Origin: Paracoccaceae bacterium
Lineage (GTDB): Bacteria; Pseudomonadota; Alphaproteobacteria; Rhodobacterales; Rhodobacteraceae
Assembly: GCA_011389685.1 (NCBI GenBank)
Contig: JAABTV010000009.1
Coordinates: forward strand, 1-64,000
Direction of reading: 5' to 3'
DNA length: 64,000 nt
The translations under genes and the position numbers were made by a program. The notes beneath the pieces are model-generated. The model saw only the letters and a list, made by a program, of their open reading frames with translations. It did not search any database and had not been told where the DNA came from. This document shows, in pieces, positions 10,419 through 20,131 of the stretch; the stretch's first letter is position 1; each line of letters starts with the position of its first letter.

Positions 10419-11582
10419 TCAGCCAATCGGCATCCGCGTCTCGGCCAGTTCGGCAAACCAGCTCGTGCCGAACGGGATCGCCGCGTCGTTGAATTCGTAT
10501 CTCGGGTTGTGCAGATCGGCACTCGCCCCGTTGCCGATGAAGATATAGGCCCCGGGCCGCGCGCTCAGCATATCGGCGAAATCCTCGCCCCCCATCACCG
10601 GCGTCATCTCGGTCTCGACCGCATCGGAAATCCGCCGCGCGGCATGGGCCGCGTTCTCGACCCCTTGCGGATCGTTCACCAGGACCACGCGGTCGGCGAT
10701 ATAGGTCAGTTCCGCCTCGGCCCCATGCGCCTGCGCCGTCAGCCGCGCCAGCGCCTCGATCCGCTCGCGCACCAGTGCCTGCACCTCGGGCTTCAATGTC
10801 CGCACCGTGCCCTTGAGGCTCACGCTGTCGGGCAACACGTTGTAAGTGTCGCTCTCGCTGCGAAAGCCGCAAACCGACACAACCACGTTGTCCAGCGGAT
10901 CGACATTGCGCGACGCGATGGATTGCAGCGCCTGCACGATCTGCGAGGCCGCCAGCACCGTATCGACCCCCAGATGCGGCATCGCCCCGTGCCCGCCCTT
11001 GCCCCGCACGAGGATCTCGAACTTGTCGGGCGCGGCCATCTGCGGCCCCGGGCGCATCGCGAAATGGCCCACCGGCATCCCCGGCCAATTGTGCAGCCCG
11101 TAAACCTCGGCGACGTTCCCGCGCTCCATCACACCCGCATCGACCATCGCCTTCGCACCGCCGCCACCCTCTTCGGCGGGCTGGAACAGGAGCACGACCG
11201 ACCCGTCGAAATTGCGCGTCTCGGCGAGGTATCGCGCCGCGCCAAGCAGCATCGCGGTATGCCCGTCATGACCACAGGCATGCATCTTGCCGGGCCGGGT
11301 CGAGGCATGCGCCGCCCCCGTGGCCTCATTTATGGGCAATGCGTCCATGTCGGCGCGAAAGGCAATCGCCCGATCGCCACCGCCATGACCCCGGATCACA
11401 CCGACAACCCCGGTGCCGCCGACACCCTCGACCACCTCGTCACAGCCGAACTCGCGCAGCTTTCCGGCCACGAAACCGGCGGTCTCATGCTCTTCGAATC
11501 GCAATTCGGGATTGGCATGCAGATGGCGGCGCCATTGGGCGATATCCTCCTGCATCTCGGCCAGACGGTTCTTGACGGGCAT
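10419..11582 (-). CDS. M20 family amidohydrolase, tandem paralog
   Basis: 387 aa from MPVKNRLAEMQ; clear paralog of 9228-10391 (same length, same start MPVKNR, shared KLREFGCDEVVEG, MHACGHDGHTAMLLGAA, YLAETRNFDG). Confidence 0.9.
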   Translation of the reverse strand: MPVKNRLAEMQEDIAQWRRHLHANPELRFEEHETAGFVAGKLREFGCDEVVEGVGGTGVVGVIRGHGGGDRAIAFRADMDALPINEATGAAHASTRPGKMHACGHDGHTAMLLGAARYLAETRNFDGSVVLLFQPAEEGGGGAKAMVDAGVMERGNVAEVYGLHNWPGMPVGHFAMRPGPQMAAPDKFEILVRGKGGHGAMPHLGVDTVLAASQIVQALQSIASRNVDPLDNVVVSVCGFRSESDTYNVLPDSVSLKGTVRTLKPEVQALVRERIEALARLTAQAHGAEAELTYIADRVVLVNDPQGVENAAHAARRISDAVETEMTPVMGGEDFADMLSARPGAYIFIGNGASADLHNPRYEFNDAAIPFGTSWFAELAETRMPIG

Positions 11583-11642
11583 GGCGTCTCTCCTGTTGCG
11601 CGGCGTTGAACTTACTCCCCTCACCGGCACGGGCAAGGGGGG

Positions 11643-12986
11643 TCAGAGATCGGGGCCCAGCTCGAGCTTCGAGCCATCGGAAAACCGCGAAAGGCGAAAC
11701 CGCGACAGGTCATGCCCCGGCGCCTCGCCATTCATCAGGTCGGCCATGATCCGCCCGAAGGCCGGGCCGATCCCGAACCCGTGCCCGCACATGCCGGTGC
11801 AGATGAACAGCCCCGGCACCTGCGCGGCCTCGTCCACCACCGGCACCACGTCGGGCATGGTGTCGATCATCCCCGCCCATTTGCGCGCAACCGGCACTTT
11901 TCCCAACGCCGGAAAACTCTCCTCGAACCGGCGCACCACCTCGGCCAGCGCCGGTTCGTTCGGCACGGGATCGAGAATGCGCATCCGCTCGAACGGGCTC
12001 TCCTCATCAAGCGACCAGCGCCGTTTCGTACCCCAGGCATCCGGGTATCCCTTTGGCGCGACAAACCGATAGCGCGGCCCGAACGGATCGCCCATCAAGA
12101 GCTGTCGATAATGCGGCAGCGCGCGAAACGCGTCCGGCCCGATCCAGAATTCGTAAAACCCCGACGAGGCAAGGGTATAGCCGCCATCGGCCCGGCGCCG
12201 AAACGCCATGCCCCCCTCGCCCGCCGCCCCGTCATGCACATCTGCCACCGGCCCCGTGGCCAGCACGTTCGAGCGCACGGAAAGTTGCGGAATCTTCACG
12301 CCCTCGCGGCGCAGGAACAGCGCCGACCACGCCCCCGCCGCCGCCAGCACTCGGTCACAGGCGATGCGCCCCGCCTCGGTCACCACCCCCGCGACCCGCC
12401 CCGACGCAAGGTCGAGCCCGCGCGCCGCGCATCCCTCAATGATCGTGACACCCGCGCGCACGGCGCCCCGCGCCAGCGCCGGCACCGCCACGAACGGTTC
12501 GGCGCACATGTCGCTGGGCGTGTGCAGCGCCCCGGCCCAATCCCGCGCCGCAGCCGGCATCATCGCGGCCAGTTCGGACCGGCTCATCATCCGGCTGTCG
12601 ACGCCATTCGCGCGCGCCTCGGGCAGCCACGCCTCGAACGCCGCCAGCTTCTTGTCGTCCGCCCCCAGAAAGGTGATCCCACAGGTCCGCAGGCCGATAT
12701 CCTCGCCCGCCGCCTCGGCCAATTCGCGCCAGCGCGACAGCGCCTCGACCATGATCGGCAATTCCGCCCGGTCGCGCCCGGTCTGGCGAATCCAGCCCCA
12801 GTTGCGTGCGCTCTGCTCGGCGGCCACGCGGCCCTTTTCGACCACGACCACGCGTTGCCCCTTGCGGGCGAGATACCACGCCGCGGTGATCCCGATCACG
12901 CCGCCGCCGATGATCACGACATCGGCACGCCCGGGCAACGCGGCGTCATGCTCCGGTTGCCCCATCGAAATGGGAAATCCGCTCAC
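11643..12986 (-). CDS. FAD-dependent oxidoreductase (DadA/glycine-D-amino-acid oxidase family)
   Basis: 447 aa; N-terminal dinucleotide-binding fold ADVVIIGGGVIGITAAWYLARKGQRVVVVEKG. Confidence 0.88.
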   Translation of the reverse strand: MSGFPISMGQPEHDAALPGRADVVIIGGGVIGITAAWYLARKGQRVVVVEKGRVAAEQSARNWGWIRQTGRDRAELPIMVEALSRWRELAEAAGEDIGLRTCGITFLGADDKKLAAFEAWLPEARANGVDSRMMSRSELAAMMPAAARDWAGALHTPSDMCAEPFVAVPALARGAVRAGVTIIEGCAARGLDLASGRVAGVVTEAGRIACDRVLAAAGAWSALFLRREGVKIPQLSVRSNVLATGPVADVHDGAAGEGGMAFRRRADGGYTLASSGFYEFWIGPDAFRALPHYRQLLMGDPFGPRYRFVAPKGYPDAWGTKRRWSLDEESPFERMRILDPVPNEPALAEVVRRFEESFPALGKVPVARKWAGMIDTMPDVVPVVDEAAQVPGLFICTGMCGHGFGIGPAFGRIMADLMNGEAPGHDLSRFRLSRFSDGSKLELGPDL

Positions 12987-14149
12987 GCCAACTCCCGCAG
13001 CAATGCGCGCATGAAATCATGGCCCGCGTTGAACTGTGCCACGCTGATGAACTCGTCGGGCTGATGCGCCTGCGCGATGCTGCCCGGGCCACAGATCACC
13101 ACCGAATATCCGGCCGCCTGGAACTGCCCGGCCTCGGCGCCGAAACTCACCACATGGGTTTCATTGTCCCCTGTCAGCCGCCGCACCAGCGCCTCGGCTT
13201 CGCCCCCCTCTTCGGGCACCAGCCCCGGCACGTCGAAGGCCTGTTCATGCTCGATCCGCGCCTCGGGCCGGATCGCCTGCATCTCGGCCTCGACCTCGCG
13301 CAGCCTGGCGATGTAGCGGTCGCGCCAATCCTCGGCCAACTGGCTCGGCACCACGCGATAACCCATCAGGAAGCGACAGTCCTTGGCAGTGATGTTGTTG
13401 GCAGTGCCGCCCGTGATCGTGCCGACATGGCCCAGCGTCCAGGGCGGCTCGAACATCGCGGCCAACTCGTCCGGCTCCCGCGCCATCTCCTCGGCATTGA
13501 CCCGGTTGACCCAGTCGATGATCTTCGCCGCTTCCATGATCGCGTTGACGCCCCTGTGCATCAGGCTCGAATGCATCTCGTAGCCGACGATATGCGTGGA
13601 AATCCCGATCCCGCCCTTGTGCCCCGTGACCGCGCGCATCTCGGACGGCTCGCCCACGATCACCGTGCTGGCCCTGGGCAGCGGCCCCTGCATCGCCCGG
13701 ATCATCGGCGGCGCCCCGGTGCAGCCCACCTCCTCGTCATAGGACAGCGCGATCTGAAGCGGGCGCGTCACGCCCTGGTATTTCGCCTCGACCAGCGCCC
13801 AGAGCGCCAGCGCATCAAACCCCTTCATGTCGCAAGTGCCGCGCCCGAAATACTTGCCGTCACGCTCGGTCACGTTGAACGGGTCGCTGGCCCAGGGCTG
13901 GCCGTCCACCGGCACCACATCGGTATGACCCGACAGAATCACCCCGCCCTCGACCTCGGGTCCGACATGGGCAAAAAGCGCGGCCTGCTCGTTATCCTCG
14001 CGGTAATGTCTGTGACAGACAATCCCGTGACCGCTCAGATACTCCTCGACCCAATCGACCAGAGGCAGGTTCGAATCGCGGCTCACCGTGGGAAAGCTCA
14101 CCAGCTTTTCCATCAGGTCCAGCGGGCTCAGGCGTGGGGTCATGCTCAA
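12983..14149 (-). CDS. Acetylornithine deacetylase-like M20 peptidase
   Basis: 388 aa; SGHTDVVPVDGQPWASDPF, GRGTCDMKGFDAL, YDEEVGCTGA. ATGA-type overlap with neighbours on both sides. Confidence 0.88.
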   Translation of the reverse strand: MSMTPRLSPLDLMEKLVSFPTVSRDSNLPLVDWVEEYLSGHGIVCHRHYREDNEQAALFAHVGPEVEGGVILSGHTDVVPVDGQPWASDPFNVTERDGKYFGRGTCDMKGFDALALWALVEAKYQGVTRPLQIALSYDEEVGCTGAPPMIRAMQGPLPRASTVIVGEPSEMRAVTGHKGGIGISTHIVGYEMHSSLMHRGVNAIMEAAKIIDWVNRVNAEEMAREPDELAAMFEPPWTLGHVGTITGGTANNITAKDCRFLMGYRVVPSQLAEDWRDRYIARLREVEAEMQAIRPEARIEHEQAFDVPGLVPEEGGEAEALVRRLTGDNETHVVSFGAEAGQFQAAGYSVVICGPGSIAQAHQPDEFISVAQFNAGHDFMRALLRELA

Positions 14150-15966
14150 TACCCGCTATCCGTAGTCAGGATGAAATGGCCCGGGCTGACCTCTTCGAAC
14201 TCCGACGGCGCGGGCTCATAGCCGACCGGATGAATGGGCGACGGGATCGGCTTGAAGTTCAATTCCTTTTCCAGTTTCCGCCGATGCGGATCGGCGATCG
14301 GAACTGCCTTCATCAGCGCCTTGGTATAGGGGTGTTGCGGGTCTTCGAACACCGCCCGGCGCGGCCCCATCTCGACGATCCGGCCAAGATACATCACCCC
14401 CACATCGTGGCTGACCCGTTCGACCACCGCCATGTCATGGCTGATGAACAGATAGCTGAGGCCCAGCTCGGCCTGAAGCTCCATCATAAGGTTCAGAACC
14501 TGCGCCTGCACGCTCACATCCAGTGCCGACACCGCCTCGTCCGCGACAATCAGCTTGGGGTTCAACGCCAGTGCCCGCGCGATCGCCACCCGCTGGCGCT
14601 GCCCGCCCGACAATTCATGGGGAAACCGCCGCAGGAAACTGCGCGGCAATTCCACCCGGTCGAAAAGCTGCGCCACACGGTCCTGCAATTCCTTGCCCTT
14701 GGCGACATGGTAGTTGCGCAGCGGCTCGGCCACCTGGTCCATCAGCTGCATCTGCGGGTTGAGGCTCGCGAACGGGTCCTGGAACACCATCTGCATGTCG
14801 ACCCGCGCCTTTTGCAGCCCATCATGGCCCAGCGCCATGATATCCACGCCGCCCAGCGTCACATGCCCTTCCTGAGGCTCGACCAGCCGCAGGATCGAAC
14901 GGCCCACGGTGGATTTGCCGCAACCCGATTCCCCCACGAGGCTCAGCGTCCGGCCCTTGCGGATCGAAAAGGACACATCCTCGACCGCATGCACATTGGC
15001 CACGGTCCGGCGAAAGAACCCGCCCTTGACCGGGAACCGCGTGGTCAGGTTGCGCACCTCCAGAAGCACCTCCTCGCTGCCCGGAATCGGGTCGGTTCGA
15101 TGCCCCTCGACCCCCAGAAGCTTCATCGGCGCGGGCAGGTCCTTGCCGTTCATCTCGCCCAGCCGCGGCACCGCCGAGAGCAGCGCCTTGGTGTAGTCGT
15201 GCCGCGGATTCTCGAAGATCTGTTCGACGGTCCCCTCTTCGACCTTGTTGCCACGATACATCACGACCACACGGTCGGCCATCTGCGCCACCACCGCCAT
15301 GTCGTGGGTGATGAACATCACCGCCGTCCCGGTCTCGCGCTTCAAGCGGTTCATCAGCGCCAGAATCTCGGCCTGGATCGTCACGTCAAGCGCCGTCGTC
15401 GGCTCGTCCGCGATCAACAGGCGCGGCTCACAGGCCAGCGCCATGGCGATCACCACGCGCTGGCGCATGCCGCCCGACAATTCATGCGGATATTGCTTCA
15501 ATCTCCGCTCGGCCTCGGGGATTCGCACCTGCTTGAGCAGTTCCAGCGCCCGCGCCTCGGCCTGTTTGCGGTTCATCCCCATGTGCAGGCGCAGCCCTTC
15601 AGTCAACTGCCGTTCCACGGTGAAAACCGGGTTGAGCGCCGTCATCGGCTCTTGAAAGATCATCCCGATCTCGTTGCCGCGAATCGTGCGCATCAGCCCC
15701 TGGTCGGTCCGCGCCAGGTCGATCTCGCCGCCCTCGCGCCGGTTGAACAGGAGCCGCCCGCCCGCGATCTCGCCGCCCCCATATTCGACCAGCCGCATCA
15801 GCGACAGCGATGACACCGACTTGCCCGACCCGGATTCGCCAACGATGCAAACGGTTTCGCCCGGCGTGATCTCGAACGATACCTCCTCGACCCCGACGAC
15901 CGGTCCATCCTTGGTCTGAAACTCCACCCGGAGTTTCTCGATCTTCGCAATCGGCTGGTCGAGCAT
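14146..15966 (-). CDS. ABC transporter ATP-binding protein, fused double-ATPase (peptide/nickel type)
   Basis: 606 aa; two Walker A (GESGSGKS, GESGCGKS), two signatures (LSGGMRQRV, LSGGQRQRV). Confidence 0.95.
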   Translation of the reverse strand: MLDQPIAKIEKLRVEFQTKDGPVVGVEEVSFEITPGETVCIVGESGSGKSVSSLSLMRLVEYGGGEIAGGRLLFNRREGGEIDLARTDQGLMRTIRGNEIGMIFQEPMTALNPVFTVERQLTEGLRLHMGMNRKQAEARALELLKQVRIPEAERRLKQYPHELSGGMRQRVVIAMALACEPRLLIADEPTTALDVTIQAEILALMNRLKRETGTAVMFITHDMAVVAQMADRVVVMYRGNKVEEGTVEQIFENPRHDYTKALLSAVPRLGEMNGKDLPAPMKLLGVEGHRTDPIPGSEEVLLEVRNLTTRFPVKGGFFRRTVANVHAVEDVSFSIRKGRTLSLVGESGCGKSTVGRSILRLVEPQEGHVTLGGVDIMALGHDGLQKARVDMQMVFQDPFASLNPQMQLMDQVAEPLRNYHVAKGKELQDRVAQLFDRVELPRSFLRRFPHELSGGQRQRVAIARALALNPKLIVADEAVSALDVSVQAQVLNLMMELQAELGLSYLFISHDMAVVERVSHDVGVMYLGRIVEMGPRRAVFEDPQHPYTKALMKAVPIADPHRRKLEKELNFKPIPSPIHPVGYEPAPSEFEEVSPGHFILTTDSGY

Positions 15967-16256
15967 GGAAATCCCCGTCGCATGTGCTGGATATTATGAA
16001 ACGCTAACGACAGCTTCGCGGCGATGTCAAACATTTGGGCGGTGACGAAAAAAAAGGCACCGACCCGGAGGCAAGTCTTGCATTTTGCGCCCACTCGGTC
16101 TGTGATGCGAGGCAGTTGCCGGGGCGGGTCTGCGAAATCGGGGGCCTTCGTCCGCCCGATCGTGTTAAATGTCATCCCGGCAAACCAAACGAAAACCGCG
16201 CCGTTCGCGTGGCAACAAACGCACAGGCGCAAGACCTGTCCAACAAGGAGTGAGAC

Positions 16257-17957
16257 ATGAAAGTGAAAGCAACCCTGCTCGGCGCCGCCGCAGCGTTCGC
16301 ACTGGCCCCCGCGGCCATGGCGGAACGCGGATCGGATGGCCACGTCAACATCATCTACTGGCAGGCCCCGTCGATCCTGAACCCCTATCTCTCCGGCGGC
16401 ACCAAGGATATCGAGTCCGCGTCGCTGGTGATCGAACCGCTGGGCCGCTACGACGAGAACGGCAATCTGGTGCCTTATCTGGCCGCCGAGATCCCCACCG
16501 TCGAAAACGGTGGCGTGTCCGAGGATCTCAAGACCATCACCTGGAATCTGAAGGACGGGCTGCTCTGGTCCGACGGTTCGCCGGTCACATCGGCCGACGT
16601 GGCCTTCACCGCCGAGTATTGCATGCATCCCGAAGGCGGTTGCGCCCAGCTCGCAAAATTCGATGGCGTCGAGAGCATCGAAACCCCGGACGACCTGACC
16701 GTCGTGGTGAATTTCAAGGAACCCAAGCCCAACCCCTATGGTCCCTTCATGGGTGGCCAGTCGCCAATCATCCAGAAGGCCCAGTTCGAGAACTGCCTCG
16801 GCGCCAAGGCGCCCGAATGCACCGATGCGAATTTCGGCCCGATCGGCACCGGCCCCTTTGTCGTCGACGAGTTCAAGCCCAATGACGTGATCGCCATGTC
16901 GGCCAACCCCAACTACCGCGATCCGGACAAGCCCGCCTTCGCCACGCTGACCTTCAAGGGTGGCGGCGATGCCACCGGCGCGGGCCGCGCGGTGCTGGAA
17001 ACCGGCGAGTTCGACTATGCCTGGAACCTGCAGCTTGCCCCCGATGTGATCGCCAAGATGGCAGAGGGCGGCAAGGGCAAGACCATCGCGGCCTTCGGCA
17101 CGCTGGTCGAACGGATCGAGATGAACCTGACCGATCCGAGCCCGGATCTGCCGGCCGATGTGCGCGCGACCCGCAAGGCACCGCACCCGTTCCTGTCGGA
17201 ACTGGCCGTGCGCAAGGCGCTCTCGATGGCCATCGACCGCGAATTGCTGGTCGAGATCGGCTATGGTCAGGCCGGACGCCCGACCTGCAACCTCGTGCCC
17301 GCGCCCGAGATGTTCGCCTCGGACAACACCGACTGCCTGACCCAGGACATCGAAGGCGCCAAGGCGCTTCTTGAAGAGGCCGGCTGGACCGTGGGTTCTG
17401 ACGGTGTGCGCTCCAAGGACGGTGTGCGCCTCTCGATCCTCTACCAGACCTCGACCAACGCCGTCCGTCAGGACTTCCAGGCGCTGATCAAGCAGTGGTG
17501 GGAGGAAATCGGCGTCGAGACCGAACTGCGCAACATCAACGCCTCGGTGTTCTTCGGCGGTGATCCGGGTTCGCCCGACACTTTCCAGAAGTTCTATGCC
17601 GATGTCGAGATGTATGCCAACAACTTTGACGGCACAGATCCGCAGGCCTATCTTTCGATGTATCGCTGTGGCAACGAACCCAAGCCCTCGAGCCAATGGC
17701 AAGGTGAGAACATCAACCGGTTCTGCGATCCGGAATATGATGCGCTTCTCGACGAGCTGTCGCAGACCGGCGTCCTTGAAGAGCGTGGCCGCATCGCCAA
17801 GAAGCTCAACGAGATGCTGACCAAGGAAAGCTACACCATCGTTCCGCTGGTCGATCGCGGTCGGGTCTCGGCCCATTCGAACACGCTGGGCGGCGTTGTC
17901 CTCAACACCTGGGACAGCGAACTCTGGAACGTGGCCGACTGGTATCGCATCAAGTGA
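16257..17957 (+). CDS. Peptide-type ABC transporter substrate-binding protein (SBP family 5)
   Basis: 566 aa; signal peptide MKVKATLLGAAAAFALAPAAMA, SBP_bac_5 features (LSELAVRKALSMAIDRELL). Confidence 0.92.
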   Translation: MKVKATLLGAAAAFALAPAAMAERGSDGHVNIIYWQAPSILNPYLSGGTKDIESASLVIEPLGRYDENGNLVPYLAAEIPTVENGGVSEDLKTITWNLKDGLLWSDGSPVTSADVAFTAEYCMHPEGGCAQLAKFDGVESIETPDDLTVVVNFKEPKPNPYGPFMGGQSPIIQKAQFENCLGAKAPECTDANFGPIGTGPFVVDEFKPNDVIAMSANPNYRDPDKPAFATLTFKGGGDATGAGRAVLETGEFDYAWNLQLAPDVIAKMAEGGKGKTIAAFGTLVERIEMNLTDPSPDLPADVRATRKAPHPFLSELAVRKALSMAIDRELLVEIGYGQAGRPTCNLVPAPEMFASDNTDCLTQDIEGAKALLEEAGWTVGSDGVRSKDGVRLSILYQTSTNAVRQDFQALIKQWWEEIGVETELRNINASVFFGGDPGSPDTFQKFYADVEMYANNFDGTDPQAYLSMYRCGNEPKPSSQWQGENINRFCDPEYDALLDELSQTGVLEERGRIAKKLNEMLTKESYTIVPLVDRGRVSAHSNTLGGVVLNTWDSELWNVADWYRIK

Positions 17958-17973
17958 TCAACGTCTGATCTAA

Positions 17974-17997
17974 GGGGCGCCCTTCGCGGGGTGCCCC
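17974..17997 (+). terminator. Intra-operon stem-loop between SBP and permease genes
   Basis: GGGGCGCCC-ttcgc-GGGGTGCCCC, no poly-T tail; likely 3' stabilising or attenuating hairpin. Confidence 0.5.
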
Positions 17998-18050
17998 GTC
18001 ATCATCACGCCAAGAAAAAACAAAAAGACCGTTCAACAAGGGCGTCCCCC

Positions 18051-19115
18051 ATGCTGACTTTCTCCATCCGACGGCTGGTTCTTTCCGTGCCGACGCTCTT
18101 GTTCATCGCTCTTGTCATCTTTCTTCTGCTGCAACTCGCCCCCGGCGACCCGATGGCGCAGGTGCCGCTGACCGTCCCTCCCGAGGTCAAGCAGAAGATG
18201 CGCGAGGCGCTGGGCCTCGGTCAGCCGATCCACGTGCAGTTCTGGAAATGGCTGGTCCAGATGTTCTGGATCGAGCCGCAGGTCTTCATCGACTGGCTCA
18301 CCAACAAGAGCGCCCTGTTCGGCTGGCTGCCCGATACCGATCTCTACACCGCCTGCGGCGGGGCGGTCGAAGGTCCCTGCGATCTGCGCGTGATCTCATG
18401 GCAGACCCGCTCGCCGGTGATGGACATCGTGGTGCAACGCCTGCCGCAAACGCTCTGGGTCGTGGGCATGGCCTATGTCGTGGGCATCCTGATCGCCATT
18501 CCCATCGGCATCTACTCGGCCTACCGGCAATATTCGGTCTTCGATCAGGCCGGCACCTTCATCACCATGATCGGCTTTTCGATCCCGCCCTTCTTCACCG
18601 GCCCGCTGCTGATCGTGATCTTCTCGGTGCAACTGGGCTGGTTTCCCTTCATCTACGACACCACCCATGTGGTCGAGGACTGGGACAGCTTCGTGTTTCA
18701 ACTCCGACAGATGCTGATGCCGGTGATGGTGCTCGCGCTTCAGACCACCGCACAGATCAGCCGCTTCATGCGCGCCTCGATGCTCGACAACCTCAATCAG
18801 GACTACGTGCGCACCGCCCGTGCCAAGGGCCTGTCCGAGGCGGTCGTCGTCATGATCCACGTGCTGCGCAACTCGATGATCCCGGTCGTCACCGTAATCG
18901 CGCTCGGCGTGCCCGCCATCTTCGGCGGCGCCATCATCACCGAGGTCGTGTTCTCGGTGAACGGCATCGGGCAGTTGCTGATCACCGCGCTTTTCGCCAA
19001 TGACCTGCCGATGGTGATGACCATCACCTTCATGTTCGCGGTGCTCATCGTGTTCTTCAACCTGATCGCCGATATCCTCTACGGCCTTCTCGACCCGAGG
19101 ATCCGCTATGACTGA
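18051..19115 (+). CDS. ABC transporter permease (DppB-like)
   Basis: 354 aa from MLTFSIRRLVLSVPTLLFIALVIFLLLQLAPGDP; BPD permease motif. Confidence 0.93.
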   Translation: MLTFSIRRLVLSVPTLLFIALVIFLLLQLAPGDPMAQVPLTVPPEVKQKMREALGLGQPIHVQFWKWLVQMFWIEPQVFIDWLTNKSALFGWLPDTDLYTACGGAVEGPCDLRVISWQTRSPVMDIVVQRLPQTLWVVGMAYVVGILIAIPIGIYSAYRQYSVFDQAGTFITMIGFSIPPFFTGPLLIVIFSVQLGWFPFIYDTTHVVEDWDSFVFQLRQMLMPVMVLALQTTAQISRFMRASMLDNLNQDYVRTARAKGLSEAVVVMIHVLRNSMIPVVTVIALGVPAIFGGAIITEVVFSVNGIGQLLITALFANDLPMVMTITFMFAVLIVFFNLIADILYGLLDPRIRYD

Positions 19116-20082
19116 TCCGATGCCCCAAACCCCGCTCAACGCGCTTCAGGAGCCCGAGATCACCCAGCCCGCGCGCTCGCAATGGCGCGATGTCTGGGAC
19201 CAGTTCAAACACCACAAGGGCGCCCTTATGGGCGGCGGGTTCCTGATCTTCATCACGCTGGCCGTGCTGTTCGGCGATTTGATCTGGCAAATCGACCCCA
19301 AGAAGCTCGACATCCGCAACAAGGATGTCCGCCCGATCTACACCGCGATCTGGGAGTCGGACGCCAAGGTCAGTTGGGCGAACCCGCTGGGCACGGACAA
19401 TCTCGGGCGCGACCAGCTCGCGCAGGTCCTCGCCGGCGGCCGGGCCTCGATGGCGGTGGGCTGGGCGGCGATGATCCTGACCATGCTGATCGGCACCACC
19501 ATCGGCGTGCTGGCCGGGTTCTTCCGACGGCTCGACGGGCCATTGATGCGCTTCACCGACCTCGTGCTCTCGCTGCCCATCCTGCCCTTGCTTCTGGTGG
19601 CGGTGACGCTGTTCCGGCAACCGCTCCGGGCCAATTTCGGCCCCGAGATGGGCATGTTCATCCTGATCGTGGGCGTCATCGGCGTGACCTCGTGGATGCA
19701 GGCCGCGCGGATCGTGCGCGGCGACATTCTCGCCCTCAAGGAGCGGGAATTCGTGCTCGCCGCCCGCGCCGCCGGCACCACTTCGCGCGGCATCATCTTC
19801 CGCCACCTTCTGCCCAACGTGCTCTCGCCGCTCATGGTCTCGGCAACGCTCGGGCTGGCCACCGCGATCATCACCGAAAGCGCGCTGTCGTTCCTCGGCG
19901 TCGGCTTCCCGTCGGATTTCCCGACCTGGGGCAAGATGCTGGCCGACGCGGTGCCCCGGATGCAGGAATATCCCGAACGGGTGATGCTGCCCGGCATGAT
20001 GATCTCGCTCACCGTGCTGTCGGTGAACTACCTCGGCGACGGGCTGCGCGACGCGCTCGACCCGCGCATCCGCGGCCGCTGA
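19108..20082 (+). CDS. ABC transporter permease (DppC-like)
   Basis: 324 aa; NPLGTDNLGRDQLAQVLAGGRASM, C-terminal NYLGDGLRDALDPRIRGR; 8-bp overlap with upstream gene. Confidence 0.93.
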   Translation: MTDPMPQTPLNALQEPEITQPARSQWRDVWDQFKHHKGALMGGGFLIFITLAVLFGDLIWQIDPKKLDIRNKDVRPIYTAIWESDAKVSWANPLGTDNLGRDQLAQVLAGGRASMAVGWAAMILTMLIGTTIGVLAGFFRRLDGPLMRFTDLVLSLPILPLLLVAVTLFRQPLRANFGPEMGMFILIVGVIGVTSWMQAARIVRGDILALKEREFVLAARAAGTTSRGIIFRHLLPNVLSPLMVSATLGLATAIITESALSFLGVGFPSDFPTWGKMLADAVPRMQEYPERVMLPGMMISLTVLSVNYLGDGLRDALDPRIRGR

Positions 20083-20131
20083 GACATTGACTCAAGGTCC
20101 GGGGCGGGCGCCCCGCTCCCCCGGACCGGCC

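Noticed and set aside
9315-11609. 764-aa plus-strand ORF
   Set aside because: Antisense shadow of the two M20 amidohydrolase genes; composition is His/Arg/Pro/Gly-rich with no recognisable domain, typical of GC-rich codon shadowing.
15798-17876. 692-aa minus-strand ORF
   Set aside because: Antisense to the SBP gene and running through the divergent promoter; no domain signal.
20096-20127. GGTCCGGGG ... CCCCGGACC stem between the ABC permease and DUF3422 genes
   Set aside because: Plausible convergent-end hairpin but lacks a U-tract on either strand; ordinary.
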